From JAFGBI01 sp964480725 (lineage in GTDB: Bacteria; Myxococcota_A; Polyangia; Polyangiales; Polyangiaceae): DNA of 64,000 nucleotides. The translations under genes were made by a program, and so were the position numbers. The DNA is taken from contig CAYZQO010000028.1 in the NCBI GenBank assembly GCA_964480725.1, positions 10,498 to 74,497 of the forward strand, read 5' to 3'. The notes beneath the pieces are model-generated. The model ran no database searches. It had not been told where the DNA came from and saw nothing but the letters and a program-made list of their open reading frames with translations. The number at the start of each line of letters is the position of its first letter. The stretch's first letter is position 1. Below, in pieces: positions 44,986 through 54,253 of the stretch.

Positions 44986-47415
44986 ATGAAGCGGGTTGGC
45001 TCTCGTGTCGTGCGTGCGTTTCCCTGGGTTATCGTCGCGTCGCTGCTCGGCGTGGGTGGCTGTTCCAGCGACCCGGCGGAGGGGGCTGACCCCGCGGAGG
45101 GGTGCCTCCCCGACCAGCTCCAGTGCGGCGATGCGTGCGTGGACCCCCGCGTGGATCCGAGCAACTGCGGCGCCTGCGGCACCGTCTGTGCGGCGGGGAT
45201 GACCTGCCAGAGCTCGCAGTGCCAGTGCCAAACGGGGCTGACCGCCTGCGGGGCGGGTTGCACGAACACCAACGAGGACGGCAACAACTGTGGCGCCTGC
45301 GGCAACGCCTGCGTCGCCCCGCAGGTCTGCTCGATGGGCACCTGCTCGGGCGCCTGCGCGGGGGACCTGACCGCCTGCGGCACGAGCTGCGTCGACACCG
45401 ACACCAGCCTCCAGCACTGCGGCGCATGCGACGTCCCCTGCGCGGCCGGCCAGGCCTGCAGCGCGGGCGTCTGTCAGTGCGCGGTCACGGGTCAGCTCCT
45501 CTGCGGTGGCGCGTGCGTGGACGTGCAAACCAACGCCGCGCACTGCGGCGCTTGTGACAACGCCTGCGCTGCTGGCCAGAGCTGCACCAATGGGGCGTGC
45601 ACCGGCAGCACCGGCTCCGGCGGCGCGGGCGCCGGCGGGACCACGACCGGCGGCGGCGGGGCCACGACCGGCGGCGGCGGGGCCACGACCGGCGGCGGTG
45701 GGGCCGCGACCGGTGGCGGTGGGACCACGAGCGGCGGCGGTGGAGCCACCAGCGGCGGCGCCACGACGGGTGGCGTCACCGTCGGTGGGACCACGACCGG
45801 CGGCGCCACGACCGGCGGCGCCACGACCGGCGGCGCCACGACCGGCGGCGCCGGCGCCGCAACCGGTGGCACCGACGACCCCGATTGCGACACCACCCTG
45901 CCGGTTCTGGACAACCCGGCGCCAGCGGCAGACTACGCGGAAGAGGTCGGCGGTGTGTCCTTCGACATGGTCTACATACCGGGTGGCACCTTCACTCTGG
46001 GGTGTGAAGGCGGTAGCTGCGATGCCGATACGAGCCCCGTGTCGGGCGTATCCGTCAGCGGCTATCACATGATGAAGAACGAGGTGTCGGCGGCCCTGAG
46101 GGAGGCCGTGACGGGCGAGAGTTCATCGGGGGGCTTCGGCAGCGGCAACTGGTACGACTGCATCCGGCTCGCTTGTGAGCTGGGCCGCCAGACCGGCAGG
46201 GCGTATCGGATGCAGACCGAGGCCGAGTTCGAATATGCGGCCAAGAATCACCTGAGCCAGTTGTCGCAGATCGACGGCAGCGAAGAGTGGGCGTACAACT
46301 CTTGGAGCAATACCCACTCGACGGACCTCACTGACCCCGTGGGGGCGGCCAGTGGAATGCACACTCAGAAGACGCGGCGCGACAAGGCGACCGGCGACAA
46401 CATCACCGGGCGCCTCATCCGTTCCATCGACGGCATCGGCCCCGCTTGCCGCTTGGTCGTCTCGAATGAGATGGAGTACCCGGAGGAGTACGTGCCGCCG
46501 TGCGAGATCTGCCCCCTGAAGGTGGAGGAGCCGGACAACTCCTACCGCGACCCGCGGTGGATTACCGGTAGCGACATGCACTGGGTTGCGGGTGCCGAAC
46601 TGGGGTTTGGCACCATGGATCTCCGGGTCTGGGAGGACGGCACCGCCCGGCAAGGCAACGTTGACGGTCAGTGGTTCACTTCGAACAACATCGCCTTCGT
46701 GTTTGTCCCGAATTCAGGCGAAAGCGTGACCTACCAGTACATCTTCCTGGATGAGACGCAGGGGTCGTTGCTCTCCAATGCGGGCTTTGGCTTCGGGACC
46801 GGCGGCTTCATCGGGAGGATCGCGAAGGAGTCGGGGGATAGCGTTACCAAGCCGACCATAGCCAACCTACAAGACGGCGCGGCACTGGCCGCGGCGGCTG
46901 GGCCCAACTACAAGATGGTCGACATGGAGAACATCCCGGAGTCGGCCAAGGGTCAGGATCCGCGGCTGCTCGACGGAGTGGGCCAGGGATGGTTCCAGAA
47001 CAACATCAACGCCGGTGGCACGCACAATTACCGGAAGGACGTGGACCCCGACGAGTTCAGGTTCGTCGTCATCGATGGGGGGCAGTCGATCATCCTCGCC
47101 AACGGTAGCTGGTTCACCGTCAACGACACGTTCCTGCGCATCACGCACGCGGACGGATATGTGTGCGACTATCTGTACGCTGTGTCAGAGGATGGGGGTA
47201 CTTTCTATCACAACTCGTATCAGGCGTACGAGCGCGCTGACTTCAGGATGTTCGAGATCTACTCGAACACCAGCGGCGAGTACCCCCCCACCTGCATCAA
47301 CAACAGCTGCAGCGACGAGATCCCGAAGGGTCAGGCGGCTTCGTTCTATTCCGGCCAGGACGTCGGCCAGTCGACGTTCGTACCGGCACGGTGCCCAGCG
47401 GGCGGGTGCAATTAG
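44986..47415 (+). CDS. Large Cys-rich lipoprotein with FGE-sulfatase-like domain
   Basis: An 809-aa lipoprotein: lipobox GVGGC, then four Cys-rich repeats of the form CGACxxxC-AAGQxC (residues about 38-205), a Gly/Thr-rich linker (about 206-295), then a formylglycine-generating-enzyme-like domain starting VSFDMVYIPGGTFTLGC with RMQTEAEFEYAAKN (about 320-500). The C-terminal half holds one or two beta-rich repeats (QGNVDGQWFTSNNIAFVF, ILANGSWFTVNDTFLRI). The FGE core looks shortened and its catalytic Cys pair is not obvious, so activity is doubtful. GGAG lies seven bases before the ATG at 44986. Confidence 0.75.
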   Translation: MKRVGSRVVRAFPWVIVASLLGVGGCSSDPAEGADPAEGCLPDQLQCGDACVDPRVDPSNCGACGTVCAAGMTCQSSQCQCQTGLTACGAGCTNTNEDGNNCGACGNACVAPQVCSMGTCSGACAGDLTACGTSCVDTDTSLQHCGACDVPCAAGQACSAGVCQCAVTGQLLCGGACVDVQTNAAHCGACDNACAAGQSCTNGACTGSTGSGGAGAGGTTTGGGGATTGGGGATTGGGGAATGGGGTTSGGGGATSGGATTGGVTVGGTTTGGATTGGATTGGATTGGAGAATGGTDDPDCDTTLPVLDNPAPAADYAEEVGGVSFDMVYIPGGTFTLGCEGGSCDADTSPVSGVSVSGYHMMKNEVSAALREAVTGESSSGGFGSGNWYDCIRLACELGRQTGRAYRMQTEAEFEYAAKNHLSQLSQIDGSEEWAYNSWSNTHSTDLTDPVGAASGMHTQKTRRDKATGDNITGRLIRSIDGIGPACRLVVSNEMEYPEEYVPPCEICPLKVEEPDNSYRDPRWITGSDMHWVAGAELGFGTMDLRVWEDGTARQGNVDGQWFTSNNIAFVFVPNSGESVTYQYIFLDETQGSLLSNAGFGFGTGGFIGRIAKESGDSVTKPTIANLQDGAALAAAAGPNYKMVDMENIPESAKGQDPRLLDGVGQGWFQNNINAGGTHNYRKDVDPDEFRFVVIDGGQSIILANGSWFTVNDTFLRITHADGYVCDYLYAVSEDGGTFYHNSYQAYERADFRMFEIYSNTSGEYPPTCINNSCSDEIPKGQAASFYSGQDVGQSTFVPARCPAGGCN
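45640..45855 (+). repeat. Gly/Thr-rich codon repeats in the lipoprotein linker
   Basis: Units of 21 bases (A-T-T-G-G-G-G) shift to units of 15 bases (A-T-T-G-G) in an almost perfect array. It encodes a flexible spacer and could change in length by recombination. Confidence 0.75.
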
Positions 47416-47951
47416 GCAAGTCAACTCAGAGCTGAGCCGAGGGGCGCCCGGGAAGGCGAGGCGCCCGTCGGGTGCGACGAGCATCCGCTGCGGTTTCGAC
47501 GCACGACCGGGCGACGAGGGCGCAGGGATCTGCTGCGGGGCCGTGGACGACGAAGTCGGTGCTCTCGCCGGTCACGCGACACCCGCAGCTCGCCGGAGAG
47601 GACCCGTCGCAGCGCACCCGCGTGGATCGCTCGGGGAAGTCGAACTCGGAGCAGCGGTGCTGCGGGACCAGGCGCGAGTCGGTGAGGACGGACCCCGCCG
47701 GAGCGCCGCCGTCCGACGGCGCGCATCGCCCCCCTCGCGGAGCGTGTCCTCGAACCTCCGAGCCCCGAGCGCTGCTTCACGCCGTGATCACCGGAGAGTG
47801 CGGCGGTGGCGCGGGACGGGAGCGAGGCACACCGCGAGATCCGCCGTCACCGTCTATCGCGCAGCCACGGCCATCGGGGCGAACGAACCGCAACCTTCTC
47901 GCCCTACCAGGGACGATTGCCGCCCCTTTCCGGTCGGGTATCGTTCCCGCC
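47416..47951. other. Gene-poor gap with a possible Cys-rich gene relic
   Basis: 536 bases between the FGE-domain lipoprotein and the methyltransferase. On the minus strand a frame from about 47760 to 47426 reads RCSEFDFPERSTRVRCDG and PASCGCRVTGESTDFVV with DPCALVARSCVET. It is protein-like, but no ATG opens it and no ribosome-binding site is visible. I treat it as a relic or an unrecognised small gene. Confidence 0.35.
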
Positions 47952-49061
47952 ATGCATCCCCTCCTGGCGAGCTCACTGCGGGCCCTGAGCGAGCCCGACT
48001 TCCGGCAGCTGTTCGCCGAGTTTCTCACGCTGCAGCGCTTCGACTTGAGCCCGTACGTGCACCTCTTCGGCACCTGGCCCGACGACGAGCGATCCCGCCA
48101 AGGCACCGTGACCCTGGGTGAGGGAGTCGTGTCGGCACTCGAGTTGGTGGAGCAGTTCGTCGACCAGCTGGTGACGACCGGAGCCGACGGGGACCAGCAC
48201 CGACTGGCGGAGCGCTTCTGGCGGCGCTTCCCGGATGCGATCGGGCCGCGTGGACCGCGTGAATGCCTCGTCGCCCGGCGCGACCTGGAGGCAGACTACG
48301 AGCATCACTTCATCATGCCGCTGCTCCAACCTCAGCTGCAGGAGCTGGCCCCCGGACGCATTCTGGATTTCGGCTGCGGCCACAATCGCCTGGCCAGGGC
48401 GCTTCAAGAGGACTTCTGCGCCCGGGGCCGGCCCGTTCCGACGGTCATCGGCGTGGATGTCGAACGTCGAAGTGGCGCCCTGGAGGATCCAGAGCGGGGG
48501 ATCTTCCTGCGCGACCTGCGGGAGCAGTCGCTCGCCTCGGCGGTGGCGGAGCCGGTGGATCTGGTGATCGTCACGTACGTGCTGCACCACATGGATCCGG
48601 CCGACCAGTGCCGCGTAATGCTAGACCTGGCGCAGGTTTTGGCGCCCGCGGGGAGACTGCTAGTGCTCGAAGCCTCCGTGGGAACCGATGCCGTGGATCG
48701 GGCATCCTTCGCCCGCTGCCGCTCTGAACACCCTGCGTGGCCACAGGATGCGTGGGCCGAGCCCTACCGATCGTGGTCGAGTCGCTTCTACCGTGCGAGC
48801 GCGGGACATCAGGCCAGGTTGATGTGCCTGGAGGACACGTTCGGCCATGTCCTGTTGCCAGGCCCGGCCCCTGACGGGGTGGCTCCGATGCCGCTTCCCT
48901 ACTCGTACCTGAGCCGTGTCGAGGCCGTTCGGCTGGCGGCGGAGGCCCACCTGCAACTCGACCAAGAACGGTCGGTTGTCTTGGGGTTGCCGCCGTCGCT
49001 CAAGTACGGTCCGCCGTCCTCGGTGTGGGTGTTTCAGCGGTCGTCTCCGGACGCCCGTTGA
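47952..49061 (+). CDS. SAM-dependent methyltransferase, class I
   Basis: A 369-aa protein starting MHPLLASSLRALSEPDF. The central part has a Rossmann-fold SAM site RILDFGCGHNRLARAL (near residue 138) and VDLVIVTYVLHHMDPAD (near 200), followed by LAQVLAPAGRLLVLEAS. An N-terminal region of about 130 aa is unique. The C-terminal part contains SRVEAVRLAAEAHL. Substrate unknown. Start at ATG 47952. Confidence 0.8.
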   Translation: MHPLLASSLRALSEPDFRQLFAEFLTLQRFDLSPYVHLFGTWPDDERSRQGTVTLGEGVVSALELVEQFVDQLVTTGADGDQHRLAERFWRRFPDAIGPRGPRECLVARRDLEADYEHHFIMPLLQPQLQELAPGRILDFGCGHNRLARALQEDFCARGRPVPTVIGVDVERRSGALEDPERGIFLRDLREQSLASAVAEPVDLVIVTYVLHHMDPADQCRVMLDLAQVLAPAGRLLVLEASVGTDAVDRASFARCRSEHPAWPQDAWAEPYRSWSSRFYRASAGHQARLMCLEDTFGHVLLPGPAPDGVAPMPLPYSYLSRVEAVRLAAEAHLQLDQERSVVLGLPPSLKYGPPSSVWVFQRSSPDAR

Positions 49062-49379
49062 GATCGGTCCAGGCGGGCGACGGAGTCCGCGCCGAAGTCG
49101 AAGGGCAAGGTCGTCCTCGGCAGGGTGAGACCGTTCGGCAAGCAGCCCCCCGCAGCGCAACTGGCCGGCACCGTCGCCTGCCTCGCCCGGCTTCGCTTGC
49201 CCCGGTGGCACGCCTGCCACGGCACCGATCTCCCCAGTCGAATGGCCCCGGCGCAGATCGCTCCGCTGGAGCAGGTTGGCAGCGGCCAGGTCTTCGAGGT
49301 TACGGCTACGGGTCTGCGCGATCTTCACACCGGCGCGCGTCCCTCATCGTGAGCCACGGCGGGAAGCGAACGCATCACT
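49062..49379. other. Intergenic gap, nothing recognised
   Basis: 318 bases between the methyltransferase and the convergent histidine kinase. No gene, hairpin terminator or repeat is convincing here. Confidence 0.3.
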
Positions 49380-52010
49380 TCAGAGACGGTCTTGCAGCAC
49401 TGCCTCGATCTTGGCGGTGAGATCGACCGACGAGAAAGGCTTGGCGATGAAGTGCACCCTGGCCTCGAGCACCCCGTGGTGCGCGATGACGTCCGCCGAG
49501 TATCCGGACATGAAGAGGGTCTTCAGATTGGGGTGGAACGCGACCAAGCGGTGAGCGAGCTCGCGGCCGTTCATGCCGGGCATGATGACATCGGTCAACA
49601 AGAGGTCGAGCTCACTGTCGTGCCCGGCCCCCAGGCGAAGGGCTTCCTCCGGGGTCGACGCTGCTAGCACCGTGAAGCCCCGCCTCTCCAGCATCGTCCG
49701 CACCAGGATCAGGATGGTCGGCTCGTCCTCGACGACCAGGATCGTGCCATTCCCTTGGATCTGGCTCCTGAGCGCGGTCGCTGGGGTCGCTGGGTCCGTG
49801 GCGCCCGCGTGCCGCGGTAGGTAGACCCGAAAGGCCGATCCCTGACCCGCCTCGCTGTACACGTTGATGAAGCCGTGGTTCTGCTTGACGATCCCGTAGA
49901 TGGTGGCAAGGCCGAGCCCAGTGCCCTTGCCGAGCTCTTTCGTGGTGAAGAAGGGCTCGAACAACCGAGCCTGGGTGTCGGCGTCCATGCCGCATCCGTC
50001 ATCGCTCACCGCTAGCATGACGAAGTCGCCGGGGACGAATCCAGCGTGCCCCGCGCAGACCTCGTTGTCGACGGCGACGTTGCTCGTCTCGATGGTGATG
50101 GTTCCGATCTCTCCGATCGCGTCCCGAGCGTTGACACACAGGTTGGCGAGGATCTGGTCGAGCTGCGTCGGGTCGACCTTCACCGGCCAGAGATCCTGAC
50201 CCGGAAGCCAGCAGAGACTGACATCCTCACCGATGAGGCGGCGGAGCATGGTGAGCGTCCGCTCGATGACCGCGTTGATGTCCACGACCTGCGGGGCGAC
50301 CGTCTGCTTGCGGGCGAACGCGAGGAGTTGTCGCGTGAGCTCCGCCGAGCGGCCGGCAGCGGTGCGAATCGCCTGCAGCTCCGCGAACGGAGGCCGATCG
50401 GGCTCGAGCCCAGCGAGAGCCAGCTCCGCCTGTCCGAGGATGACCATCAGCATGTTGTTGAAGTCGTGGGCGACTCCACCGGCGAGTCGACCGACCGATT
50501 CCATCTTCTGGGCTTGTGCGAGCTGCGCCTGCAGCCTCAATCGGTCGTCCTCGGCCAGCTTTCGATCGGTGATGTCGCGCGCTGCCTCGATAACGCTCGT
50601 CACGCTCCCGTCGTCGGCGAGGATCGGCAGCGCGCTCAGCTCCCACACCCGACCGTCCGGGGTCCTGCCCTCGCCGGTGAGGGGCGTGCCGGAGTCGAAG
50701 CTCTCCAGCACCAGACACCGTTCGCAGCGTTCCTTGCGCCCGTGGCGCGACTCGTAGCAGTGCTTCCCAAGGAACTCCGGCAGGGTCATCCCCATGTTGG
50801 TCGCGGCCACGTCGTTGGCCCAGATGAGCCGAAGATCACGAGAGATCAGGCACATCGCGTCGGGGACCGCGTTCAAGATGCCGCGAAACTGCTGGGAGAG
50901 CGCCCGGTACTCCTGCTCGTTGTGCCGCAGCTCGGACTCGGCGCGCTTGCGCTCGGTGATGTCGACCACGAACCCCGCGATCCGAGGCGGGCCATCACGT
51001 CCGGTCGTCGCCGCCCAATGGTGGAGCAGGACCCACACCGGGCTCCCGTCCTTGCGGCGCAGCTCCACCTCCGCGGTTCGCGGGCGACCGTCCACCAAGG
51101 TCCCCTCGATCTGTCGCCGGCGAACCTCCGGGTTCGCGTAGACCTGAACGCCGATGTCTTGGACGGACTGGATCAGATCGTCGACCGACGCATACCCGAG
51201 GATGCGTGCCAGCGCCGGGTTCGCGCTGACGAACCGTCCCTCGGGGGTGGTCTGGAACATGCCCTCCAAGGCGTTCTCGAAGACCTCGCGGTAACGGGCT
51301 TCACTGCCGCGCAGCGCCTGCTCGACCACGCCGGCCTCTGCTGCGCGCGGGAGCGGGACCGCGCCGCGTATCCAGGCGAGGGTGCGGCCGTCCGACAGCT
51401 TCTGGAGCTCCACCGTCGCTTGGCGAACCTGACCGTCCCGGCACACGATCCGGCAGGGCCCCGCCACGAGCGGCTTGGAGCCGACGGCATCCCGTCGCCC
51501 CCATTCGGCTCGCCCCGCTAGGGAGACAACCCGATCGTCCAGCGCCGAACCGATGAGTTCCTCGGCGGAGAAGCCCGAGAGCTGGCGGAAGCGGTGGTTC
51601 GCCGCCACCAGACGCCCCTCCGAATCGATGAGGATGAGGCCGTCCGAAGCCCCGTCGAACAGCAGGTCTCGAAGTTCGTCCGCGAGCGCCGCTTCCGACG
51701 GTCGGCCGTCAACTCCTTCGGCTTCAGTCAACGCGGGCTCGGTCGAAGCGTGCGGACCCCCGGCCCCCGAGAAGAGCGCACCGGGCCGGTTCGCCGGGGC
51801 CTGGCGTGCTGCATCGTCTCCGGAGTCGCCAGAACCCACCACGGCGTGATTGTACCCAGCGGGACGACAAGCCTCCACCGGAACTCGCTGACGCCGACTG
51901 GAGGACGGTGCGCCGCCCGCAGAATCGCCCGCGCTCCCGCCCTGCCCCTCGCCGCGGCGGCGAGCAGACCCCTGCAGGGGAGGATCGCGGAAGGACTTCT
52001 CGCCCGGCAC
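49380..52010 (-). CDS. Soluble hybrid histidine kinase with three PAS domains and a receiver
   Basis: An 876-aa signalling protein: disordered N-terminus (about 1-105), three PAS domains near 110-230, 240-365 and 375-500, a HisKA domain with the phospho-His in GGVAHDFNNML, an HATPase_c domain (NLCVNARDAIGE, DGCGMD, GKGTGLGLATIYGIV), and a C-terminal receiver with phospho-acceptor Asp in LLLTDVIMPG. It has no transmembrane helix, so it should sense a cytoplasmic signal; the third PAS contains CERCLVLES, which could bind a metal or haem. The start is uncertain; a GTG at 52010 is taken. Confidence 0.87.
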   Translation of the reverse strand: MPGEKSFRDPPLQGSARRRGEGQGGSAGDSAGGAPSSSRRQRVPVEACRPAGYNHAVVGSGDSGDDAARQAPANRPGALFSGAGGPHASTEPALTEAEGVDGRPSEAALADELRDLLFDGASDGLILIDSEGRLVAANHRFRQLSGFSAEELIGSALDDRVVSLAGRAEWGRRDAVGSKPLVAGPCRIVCRDGQVRQATVELQKLSDGRTLAWIRGAVPLPRAAEAGVVEQALRGSEARYREVFENALEGMFQTTPEGRFVSANPALARILGYASVDDLIQSVQDIGVQVYANPEVRRRQIEGTLVDGRPRTAEVELRRKDGSPVWVLLHHWAATTGRDGPPRIAGFVVDITERKRAESELRHNEQEYRALSQQFRGILNAVPDAMCLISRDLRLIWANDVAATNMGMTLPEFLGKHCYESRHGRKERCERCLVLESFDSGTPLTGEGRTPDGRVWELSALPILADDGSVTSVIEAARDITDRKLAEDDRLRLQAQLAQAQKMESVGRLAGGVAHDFNNMLMVILGQAELALAGLEPDRPPFAELQAIRTAAGRSAELTRQLLAFARKQTVAPQVVDINAVIERTLTMLRRLIGEDVSLCWLPGQDLWPVKVDPTQLDQILANLCVNARDAIGEIGTITIETSNVAVDNEVCAGHAGFVPGDFVMLAVSDDGCGMDADTQARLFEPFFTTKELGKGTGLGLATIYGIVKQNHGFINVYSEAGQGSAFRVYLPRHAGATDPATPATALRSQIQGNGTILVVEDEPTILILVRTMLERRGFTVLAASTPEEALRLGAGHDSELDLLLTDVIMPGMNGRELAHRLVAFHPNLKTLFMSGYSADVIAHHGVLEARVHFIAKPFSSVDLTAKIEAVLQDRL

Positions 52011-52126
52011 GAGGGCATCCGCCAGGACGCCGCCGCCATCGGGAACACGAATGGGACTCGTGCGCCGATTCCGACCACGAACGCTCTCGAAACGGGGTGC
52101 CCCAGACAGGACGAGGCACCCTTGTG

Positions 52127-53386
52127 CTACCGATCGAAGAGCGGTGACAGGTCGATGGCCTGGTAGGGTCCCGCGCCCGCTGGGATCGATTCCAGCGATA
52201 GCCAGGCGCGGCGCGAGGTCGGGGCAAACACCATGGCCTGGAGGTTCATCGGCCCGAGAGCCGTCGACTCCAGGAGCTCCTGCATCATCTCCACCGTGAA
52301 GACCCCCACCTTGCCCTGAGCACCCTGCATGAGCGCCCGATAACGTTGACAGGGTCCGGACCCCGCATGCACCGGGTGCAAGAACGAGTTGGCCGCAGCG
52401 ATCACCCCGGCCTCCGGTTCACGAAAGACGCTGTGGAGCGGACTCAGCTCCGCAACGGTGGCTTCGCCGGTTGCGTCGATCACCATCACGTTGTTGGCGG
52501 AGGCGATTGGCGCCTGTCGCATCATCTCGACCGCCTCCCTCACGGTCTTCGCCCGGCGTAGGACGCGCCGCAAGAGGAGCAGCGTCGGCACCCCCGGCTT
52601 CTTCCGAGGGCCATCCAGGCTCACCATCAGGGCCAACGCGAGCCCGTGCTCGTTCATGCCGCTGAGTACGCCGAGGACGCCCGGCCAGGTCACCGAGGCG
52701 AACGCGTACTCCTTTTCCCGAGGGCTCGGTGGCTTCTCGATCACCAGGACGTCGTAACCATCGGCGACCCCGAAGCTCCCGAAATCGAGGTTACGGCCCA
52801 GGAGCGGTCCCCCCGCAGCGACGGGTCGCAGGACTCCGAGGGTGCTGCACCCCATCGTCAATTGAACGTCGAGGAAGGTACTGAAGAGCAGCGCTTCGTC
52901 GAAGCTGACGCCGCTAGCGTTCGCCAGGGCGTTCAGTGCAGCGACCTCGTCCGCCTCCAGGTAGGGAATCATGCGATTGGCGCGAGCGGTGGACTCTTCG
53001 AGAACACCCTGGAAGTAGCGAGGGAAGTACGCGACACGCAGGTGCTGGATCTGGTTCTTCAGCGCCAAACCGATGAAGGCGGCTCGTTCGACCCCCTCGC
53101 CTCGGGCCGTGAGGGTCGGCACCCCGGCGTCGGTATCGAGGCGCCCCTGTGGCTGCTGCAGGCTCAGAAAAGGGCGAGGGCGGGCTTTGAGCCCGACGAA
53201 CGGCGGGCAGGGGCGCACGTACCAATGATCCCAGGTCACGGCGAGCGCGATCAGGAGCAGTCCGCCCACGACCACCGAGCCCTTGGCAATCCTGCCCAGC
53301 CTTCTCCGGCAAGGACCGCTGCGATCCACGTGCCGTGAACTCCGAGCGCTCTGGAGGACCTCTCCCTGTGGGATTGAATCGGTCAA
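52127..53386 (-). CDS. C45-family Ntn-hydrolase/acyltransferase with membrane anchor
   Basis: A 419-aa protein with a transmembrane or signal segment near 35-50 (GSVVVGGLLLIALAVTW) and a domain of the C45/AAT (acyl-coenzyme A:6-APA acyltransferase) type. The catalytic cysteine is in MGCSTLGVLRP and is followed by LLGRNLDFG, the usual neighbour in this family, and later by ASANNVMVIDATG. Unlike AAT, the expected self-cleavage site precedes Cys after about 175 residues. It starts at TTG 53386 with GGAGG ten bases upstream. The likely role is hydrolysis of an amide-linked acyl compound; the substrate is unknown. Confidence 0.75.
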   Translation of the reverse strand: MTDSIPQGEVLQSARSSRHVDRSGPCRRRLGRIAKGSVVVGGLLLIALAVTWDHWYVRPCPPFVGLKARPRPFLSLQQPQGRLDTDAGVPTLTARGEGVERAAFIGLALKNQIQHLRVAYFPRYFQGVLEESTARANRMIPYLEADEVAALNALANASGVSFDEALLFSTFLDVQLTMGCSTLGVLRPVAAGGPLLGRNLDFGSFGVADGYDVLVIEKPPSPREKEYAFASVTWPGVLGVLSGMNEHGLALALMVSLDGPRKKPGVPTLLLLRRVLRRAKTVREAVEMMRQAPIASANNVMVIDATGEATVAELSPLHSVFREPEAGVIAAANSFLHPVHAGSGPCQRYRALMQGAQGKVGVFTVEMMQELLESTALGPMNLQAMVFAPTSRRAWLSLESIPAGAGPYQAIDLSPLFDR

Positions 53387-54253
53387 CTTCTTGATCCCTC
53401 CGCTCCCTGACTTGCGCGGGCGAGGCGTTCGAATGGGAACGGACTCGCCGGAGCCTGACAGGCGGGCGGTCAGACGGTTACCACACCGCGTGGTGGACGC
53501 ACACCGGCACGCCGTCGGTACCGCCGTAGGCCGCGCTTGGAAGCGTCCTTCTCGCCTCGAGTGAGGCGAAGACCGTCAGCGTGGCGGAACCGTGCCCGGC
53601 TGACCGCACGAGCGGCGGTCTGACGCTCCGTCGGGGAGGGGGGGGCGGCCCCTCGGCAGGTAGACGTCGTAGGCCAACAGGCCCCCCAGGGCCAGCGCTT
53701 CCGGGAGGACGCGTCGAGGCGTCGGGATCGTCGCCACGGCGGAGAGCTCCGTCCAGTCGCCGAACGTGATGCGCTTCGCTGCGGGCTGCCGGCGGCCGTC
53801 GCCGACGGCGGGCGCAGCGCTCCCTCGATGGAGAGCCCGTGGCTGCGCGGCTGGTCCGGGAAGCTCCGGGCCGCGGTGCGAGGAGCGCCTGGAAGTGGAT
53901 GGGTCTGCTCTCGCCCGCTCAGTCGAGCAGAAGCCCACCGCCTCGGCCTCGAGCTCCCGCGTGAACAGGCGCCGAGCTCGTCGGTTCCTCGTGAATGATT
54001 TCGATGCGGACGTCGCCGGCTCCCGGCGCGGTTTTTCTCACCTGCTCGGGCGTCCACCGACCAATGCAATATAGGATCGATGCGGCTTCGAAAGACCCTC
54101 AAGCGAACCGAGCCCCGACGAGCGGTTGCTCGTGGGATAGCTCGGGTGGCACCGGCCTACGTTCGATCCAAGGAATCCCGTTCGATCGACCGACGCGCGA
54201 CGGGGAATAGGCGCTACGGTCTGTTCTCGCGCTCGCATTCTGCAGAGGTCCTC
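53387..54253. other. Gene-poor region with relics
   Basis: 867 bases without a convincing gene between divergent reading units. It contains a short stretch related to the alpha-2-macroglobulin relic at 61375-61722 (see 53790-53897). A GCTACGGT at 54213-54220 may be part of the promoter of the following gene. Confidence 0.35.
53790..53897 (-). pseudogene. Alpha-2-macroglobulin-like relic, second fragment
   Basis: The minus strand reads RSFPDQPRSHGLSIEGAL, closely like RSLPAQTRSHGLSLERAV in the relic at 61375-61722; the DNA also matches (GGAGAGCCCGTGGCT, AGGAGCGCCTGG). Frameshifts are present, so it is not expressed as a protein. Confidence 0.45.

Noticed and set aside
45640..45855. Regular short repeats that could look like a CRISPR array
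   Set aside because: Units are 15-21 bases with no unique spacers and keep one reading frame; they encode a Gly/Thr linker.
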